From Chrysophaeum taylorii (Eukaryota; Sar; Pelagophyceae; Pelagomonadales; Pelagomonadaceae), in the NCBI GenBank assembly GCA_029834535.1, contig JAQMWT010000486.1:1-39833 (forward strand): DNA of 39,833 bases. The letters are read 5' to 3'. Of this stretch, positions 35,284-39,833 are shown in pieces (position 1 is the first letter of the stretch; each line of letters opens with the position of its first letter). Made by a program: the position numbers and the translations under genes. The notes under the pieces were generated by a model. That model worked only from the letters and a program-made list of their open reading frames with translations. It was not told the origin of the DNA and searched no databases.

Positions 35284-36027
35284 CTAATGCGTTGGCGATC
35301 CCCACTCACGGTAGATGCGGCGAGTTTGGGCCGCCTTTGCCTCTGTGAAGTTGGCGCAGCCGCTTGTCACCCAGGTTCGCGCAGCGATGCGCTCTGCGCA
35401 TGTTTGGGCGAGAGCGTGGCACGCCGCGCTGGCCTCACCGAAGGCACCAAAGACGAGGCCGGCGACGGTGCCGTAGCTACGTAGCCGCTGTTCGACAGGG
35501 CCCAAGAAGCCAGGCGGTGGTGCTGTACCCGGCTGGGGATGATGGCGTCGATGCCGCGGGCGTGAGCGAGGTGTTCGGAGTGGACTTGCGCTGCGCGCCG
35601 ATCGACAGGCGACGGGTGGGAGGGATGGAGGGCGTGGGCGGTGTACAACGAACCCAAGCGAGGGTTTTGATGTCGTAGAGTTGCTCCTTGTTGTCGAGCG
35701 TGGTGAGGATGTCTGGGACGACTTGACGTCGGGCGAGATTGCCTCGGTACCGGCCGTAGAGGCGCGTGCGAATGGTAGGGCGACGACGTCAGCAAAGATG
35801 CCGAAAACCTCGGACAGGGCTGGGATGCCGGCCTCTTTGACGCTGCCGTGGACGCAGTCGAGCTGGCCGTCATGCCAGGTGGTCCGCGCTCCTCCGCGGT
35901 TGACAAGGTTGGCCTGCGTGAGAAGCACCTTGCCGTGAGCGTCGAGAACGACGTCAGTGCCCAGAATGCGAGTGCCCACGAGGCCCAAACAAGCTGGAGA
36001 GGGGTAGCCAAAGTACTGGGCACACAT
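35284..36027 (-). pseudogene. LINE C-terminal region with PD-(D/E)xK-like nuclease motif
   Basis: The first part (HDGQLDCVHGSVKEAGIPAL) and last part (GTVAGLVFGAFGEASAACHA) share a frame. Between them the real coding signal shifts frame and reads VPDILTTLDNKEQLYDIKTL, giving Asp at 35711-35713 and D-I-K at 35666-35674. P-D...D-x-K is the core of restriction-like endonucleases, as found at the C-terminus of R2/CRE-type LINEs. No zinc cluster is clear. Two frameshifts break the domain here. Confidence 0.6.
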
Positions 36028-36116
36028 CTAAGCCCAGCAACGGTTGGGGATTTGAAGGCCAGAGCTGGGCCACGAGCTGATGAACGTGGTCGAGAAGCGA
36101 TCCCATGAGGACGCCG

Positions 36117-36903
36117 CTACTCGAGTGCTTCGGTGATGGGAAGGGCGGCCGCAAGGCGCTGGAGTGCAGTGGCCCGAGCTGTCTCGCGCTGGGAGGTTAG
36201 AGCACGCTGGAGTTGGGGTATGAGCACGGGTGTCGAGATGGTGGGGTCGACGAGGACGCCCATGGAGACGAATTCGTGGGAGAGAGGACCGTCGACGAGA
36301 TGAACGTTGGCGGGGTCGCCGGAACCAGCGCCGCCGTGGGAAGCCAGCGTGGTACGGAGATCAGCCCGAAGTCCGTCCCACGCAGTCTCGAGTGCCCGCC
36401 CCAGGCGGCAACCGGATGCGAGGAGGTGGTGCCGACGGTGCAACTCGTTACCTGTGCGAAAAGAAGTGGCACCCAGGACCGAGGCGAGGCGGGGAGGTGC
36501 CAGGGACCTCCAAGGCACCCGTAGGATCACGAAGGTCGACGAGGTGTGGGAGGGCCTGGGCCGCCGTGCCAACAAAGGCGGCGGGGCTGTGGTCGGCGCA
36601 GAAGCGAATGCCGCCACCCCCACTTCGAGCAGGAAGACGGAGGCGTTGGAGGACGATGCCGTTGGAGTCAAAAACCTGACGCGGATCTGCGCCAAGTGCT
36701 GTGGCGACGAAGCTGAGGGCGGCAACGTCGAAGCGGCGGAGCGCGCTCAAGGCATTGGTGGGGTAGCAGTGTTGCGCGATGTAGTCCATGCGCGGGGCGA
36801 TGCAGTAGCGGCCCGACGAGTACATGCAGTGGAGGGAGACGTTCTGGAGCTTGGTGCGAATACGGCTCATGTAGCTCACCTGAGCGTCAACCTCGCGTTG
36901 CAA
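36117..36903 (-). pseudogene. LINE region between RT and nuclease
   Basis: In one frame (36903 to about 36480) it reads MSRIRTKLQNVSLHCMYSSG and RLRLPARSGGGGIRFCADHS, the usual after-RT pattern of this LINE type. A frameshift near 36,480 moves the signal to the frame ending at 36117 (GRALETAWDGLRADLRTTLA and later VDGPLSHEFVSMGV). A stop at 36117-36119 separates it from the nuclease-like part. Confidence 0.6.
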
Positions 36904-38480
36904 GGTAGCTTCGACATAGGCATCTCCGGCGTGGCCGGGGAGCCGATGGGCACACCGTAGATTACGAGGCCGTCGGCGACAACGGGGATACCAGCAAGAG
37001 TACGCGTGCCGTCAGGCGCAACTTGGACGTGGTCGTGAACATCGGGGTGGTCGAGAAGCCCCATGCCAAGTGCCGGACAGAACGCCTCGCACTTGTCGAG
37101 GCGGCTCCTCGCCGCTAGCTTGGATGTCGCGGGCGTACTGCAGGAGGGGTCGACAACCTCACGAGGGGAACCAGAGATGACGCCGTCGTCCATGCCAAAT
37201 CGGGCGTAGCCGGCACATGAACGTAAGCGGGTGTCAAGGGCCTGAGCGGCGTCATGCGTTGCCAGACAGTACGCCGGTGGATAGGTGGGGTCGCCTTGCT
37301 GGCCGCCTTCTTGAGAGTCGAAGGGGGCGCGATCGAGGCCGGTGGGGCCGTGGAGGGCCACCCAGGATGCCGGCCGCAATTGCTTGAACATAAAGTGGCC
37401 AAAGGCACGCAGCTTAGCGTTGGCGTGGTTTGCGAGTTTGTCCACGACGGTCCGGCGCTTGAGCTCGTTGAAGGCGTTGCGTTGTCCAGCTTGATGATGA
37501 CCTGGTCGGGGTACTGCTCCGCGTGGGTGCGGACGCCAAAGACGAGGCGCGAGGGGCCGCCCTTGACCCCGACGGCAACGTTGATCGGGTACAGTGCCTC
37601 AGAGAGCTCGGAGTGGAGGCTACGCACAAGGCACCGTCCAGTGGCACGGCGGCGGACGGTGCCAATGCCGATAGGTCGAACGTCAGGTGCTTGGTTAGCG
37701 TCAGCGGCGCGTCGTTTTACCAACGGAATGAGGGTTACCGTGGTGGTGATGAAGTAATACCAGTCAGGAAGAGCTCCACGAACGAACAAGGTCTCAAGGT
37801 TGTCGATTTTGTCCATCGCCGAGCGTGCCTTGACGTTGCTCGGGAAGGGCTGGGCGAAAACGGAGAGGAATTCATTGCGGCACTGGTCGGGGCCCACACC
37901 AGCCTTCGGCCGGAGCGTGCGGTAAGTTTCACGCAGGGCGACCGAGAGTGTGGCGAGCCCTTGCGGGTGGTTGGGGAAAGTGTGAAGGTCCTCCTTGCGA
38001 GCAGGATGTTTGGACACGAGTTGGCGCATGACGTCTGGGTGGCATGGGTCGGCGATGCCCAGGCTGGTGAGAATACGGCACGCCCGAGAGAGGTCGCCAG
38101 ATTCAGCGAGTCGCAATGCACGAAGTGCGTCCGCGTCATCGTCGGGGGCCGCCCGTGAGCGTACATGGGAGCGCACGCGAGTCACGTCGTGGAGGTAGCC
38201 GTCAATGAGGAGGTCGTAACGCCCTGCGGCGAAGGCTGTAAAGCGGTCAGTGAGCACGTCGGGCCGACGGGCGCCGCCTCGTGGTGCTCGCCGAAGAAGT
38301 AGGCTGTGAAGGCTCATGTACCAAAGGAGGGCACGGTCACGAGCGTTATCGGAAGTGGCGTCTTCAAACCATGAACACACCTCGGCCATTGCGCTCGCCC
38401 ATGCCTCGCGGAATTGGGCGGGAATGGTGCGAATGCAAGAGCACGGCGATAATGAGGTCTTTGATGGAGACCTCGTCGAT
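36876..38480 (-). pseudogene. LINE reverse transcriptase, broken by frameshifts
   Basis: The frame from 38,389 covers helical sequence and RT motifs 0-2 (TLRPKAGVGPDQCRNEF, then PDVRPIGIGTVRRRATGRCL) and reaches motif A at about 37,480 (VIIKLDN). A one-base shift there is needed to continue as NAFNELKRR in the frame that then carries GGQQGDP (about 37,290) and the catalytic GMDDGV (Asp-Asp 37185-37190). Catalytic Asp residues are present. A further shift near 36,925 leads into the next region. Confidence 0.8.
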
Positions 38481-39833
38481 CGCAGAGCGCAAATCGCTCA
38501 GGTCACGTGGACGGCGTGTCGGGAGGGAGGGGGCTGGCCCGGATGACGTAGGGTGGCGGGGGCAACAGACGGTGGCGCCGAATGTGACCGAGGCCCAATG
38601 GGAGAAAATGCCCGGAGACGCGCTCGTGGGGGCTGCAGCCATGACGAGGGGTGTTGCGGTGGCTGGTGGCAGGGGCAGGGGCGCGGCGGTTGCCGGCGGC
38701 AGCGGCGGGGGTGGTGGAGGGCTAGTAGTGGGGGTGGTCCGGGTGCCAGCGGCAGGGGTGTGGCGGCTGGCTGTTGCATTCGCAGTGCGGTTGCCAGACG
38801 CAGTGGTGCGGCGGTTGCCAGCGGGAGGGTGGTGGTAGGGTGTTGCGGGTGCCAGTGGATCGCGTGCGGGAGCCATGTGGGAGAGCGGGCGGCACGGGCA
38901 GCTTGAGCAGCGTGGGCGGCAGCGCGATGGGCGAGGTAAGCGTCGGCGCTGGCAGCAGCGGCGGCGGCCCGTCCCGTGTCGAGTTGGAGTGCCGCAGCAG
39001 CGGCAGCAGCAGCGTGCATAGCGGCGAGATGGCGTTCCGCAGCAGCAGCGGCTCGAGCGGCAAGGGCGGCGTCGCGCATACGCGCTCGAATGCGATATCG
39101 GCGGTAGTGGCGGCAAGGGCTGCAGCAAGTGGGAAAATGCGGTGGGGTGCGGCAGCGCGGACCTGGGGGAGAGAGTGCACAGACACCCAGCGTTGATGAG
39201 GGCGGACCATGCGTATAGGACTGCGGCAGTTTGGGCACGGCGGAAGGCGCGCGCGGTTGGTGGGCGCCACGTCAGGGTCGCCTGGTCGCCGGCGAGGTTG
39301 CTTAGCGCCCACTGACCAACGCAGGCGTGGTGCAGGACCACGCGACAGCAGCGGACTTGGCAACGGGTAAGCAAGGGCTGGAGCATATAGGACAAGCGCG
39401 GTCCCGGAGGTAGCTGACATAGCGGCCGGCCGTGTGGCGCAGGAAGCGGCGGATTATTGCCAGGGATCGACGAGCACGTTATCGCTTCCAGGCTCGAAAT
39501 TGGTGCTGAAGAAGGACCCGCTGCGTAGTGGGAGTGGCGGGCCAGGAGTCTGGCGCAAGGCGCGACGCGGTTTTGCCGGCAGCAACGCGCTTGAGCGTGT
39601 TGAGCGCGGGTGCGTATGCAACTGGGCGACATCCGATGTGCAGAGTTGGTGCATGCGCGTGAAGGCGAGGCAGATAGCGGCGGCTGAGGGTAGGTGACGG
39701 GCCCGAGGTTGGCGACGGAATTTGGCGTGGGTGTGGCAGACGCCGGGAAAGTATTGGTGGCAGTGGGTGTTACGGACTGTGTGGGCGTAGCAGGTGGCGA
39801 CGGCACGGAGGTGCTGCTAGCGCGGACAGGGCG
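38481..39833 (-). pseudogene. LINE N-terminal region, Pro/Ala-rich, incomplete
   Basis: The frame open from 39,806 to 38,364 includes YMLQPLLTRCQVRCCRVVLH and GDQATLTWRPPTARAFRRAQ, then becomes low complexity (Pro, Cys or Ala according to frame, with GCA/GCC repeats around 38,900-39,120). It ends with SDLRSAIDEVSIKDLIIAVL, which leads into the RT-bearing frame. No DNA-binding finger is certain. The element continues beyond 39833. Confidence 0.5.

Larger units (their letters stand above)
34984..39833 (-). mobile_element. Non-LTR retrotransposon, frameshifted, runs off the window
   Basis: A minus-strand LINE-type element. From the right: a Pro/Ala-rich N-terminal region, a helical region, reverse transcriptase (motif A LD...NAFNEL, motif B GGQQGDP, motif C GMDDGV), a thumb-type region with CADHSPAAFVGTAAQA, and a C-terminal part with a PD...DIK nuclease-like signature and a GLVFGAFGEAS motif. 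The 3' untranslated end carries the CCCCACACACAC block also found at 28,330 and 29,554. There are at least four frameshifts. Its 5' end lies beyond the window. Confidence 0.85.

Noticed and set aside
38900..39120. GCA/GCC-rich stretch as a separate satellite
   Set aside because: It falls inside the Pro/Ala-rich N-terminal part of the LINE and is best explained as low-complexity coding sequence.
1..39833. CRISPR arrays, rRNA genes or bacterial operons
   Set aside because: No regularly spaced direct repeats with unique spacers, no rRNA-like segments, and gene content is eukaryotic.

Overview
This window reads as nuclear DNA of a GC-rich, intron-poor eukaryotic microbe, probably a protist. The evidence is Ty3/gypsy and Ty1/copia LTR retrotransposons, a non-LTR retrotransposon, PIF1/Helitron helicase remnants and hAT-like MITEs, plus one intact intronless gene joining a voltage-sensor membrane domain to a class III nucleotide cyclase. 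That architecture is typical of SAR-type protists (alveolates, stramenopiles). There are no bacterial operons, CRISPR arrays, rRNA or tRNA genes. The lineage call is an inference from gene content only.

Layout. 1-6104: decayed plus-strand coding sequence with Tudor-like and coiled-coil stretches, a hAT-like MITE (3728-3986) and a 51-bp-arm foldback (4710-4850). 6105-15587: a nearly full-length Ty3/gypsy element on the minus strand with 98-99% identical LTRs and a CTACC target duplication. It was inserted into the coding sequence that resumes, in the same frame, at 15593. 15593-16300: the rest of that gene, cut by a second MITE copy. 17315-19978: the voltage-sensor cyclase on the minus strand. 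19979-22800: decayed sequence with no clear gene. 22868-24795 (minus) and about 25081-28329 (plus): two fragments of a related gypsy lineage. 28330-29503: a truncated LINE copy, AGTAAGTT-type repeats, a PIF1/Helitron remnant and LINE-tail modules. 29504-34906: a Ty1/copia element with very short (96 bp) LTRs. 34930-39833: a frameshifted non-LTR retrotransposon running off the window.

The most notable content is the gypsy family. Its first long ORF carries Gag, a protease-like segment and then a C5-cytosine DNA methyltransferase (DNMT) domain, immediately upstream of RT-RNase H-integrase. The second, divergent copy keeps the same protease-to-DNMT order but has lost the catalytic PPC motif. In both copies the protease active-site triad reads DG(M/I) instead of D(T/S)G. 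Retrotransposons with captured DNMTs have been reported in dinoflagellates and charophyte algae (de Mendoza and colleagues, 2018). The arrangement here, Gag-PR-DNMT in one ORF ahead of Pol with an altered protease, looks distinctive and is the best candidate for an undescribed system.

Many frames are broken by single-base shifts, so some breaks may be assembly errors rather than true mutations. The insertion order can be read from nesting: old gene, then gypsy and MITE; LINE-tail repeat, then copia, then a 61-bp LINE scrap inside the copia LTR.
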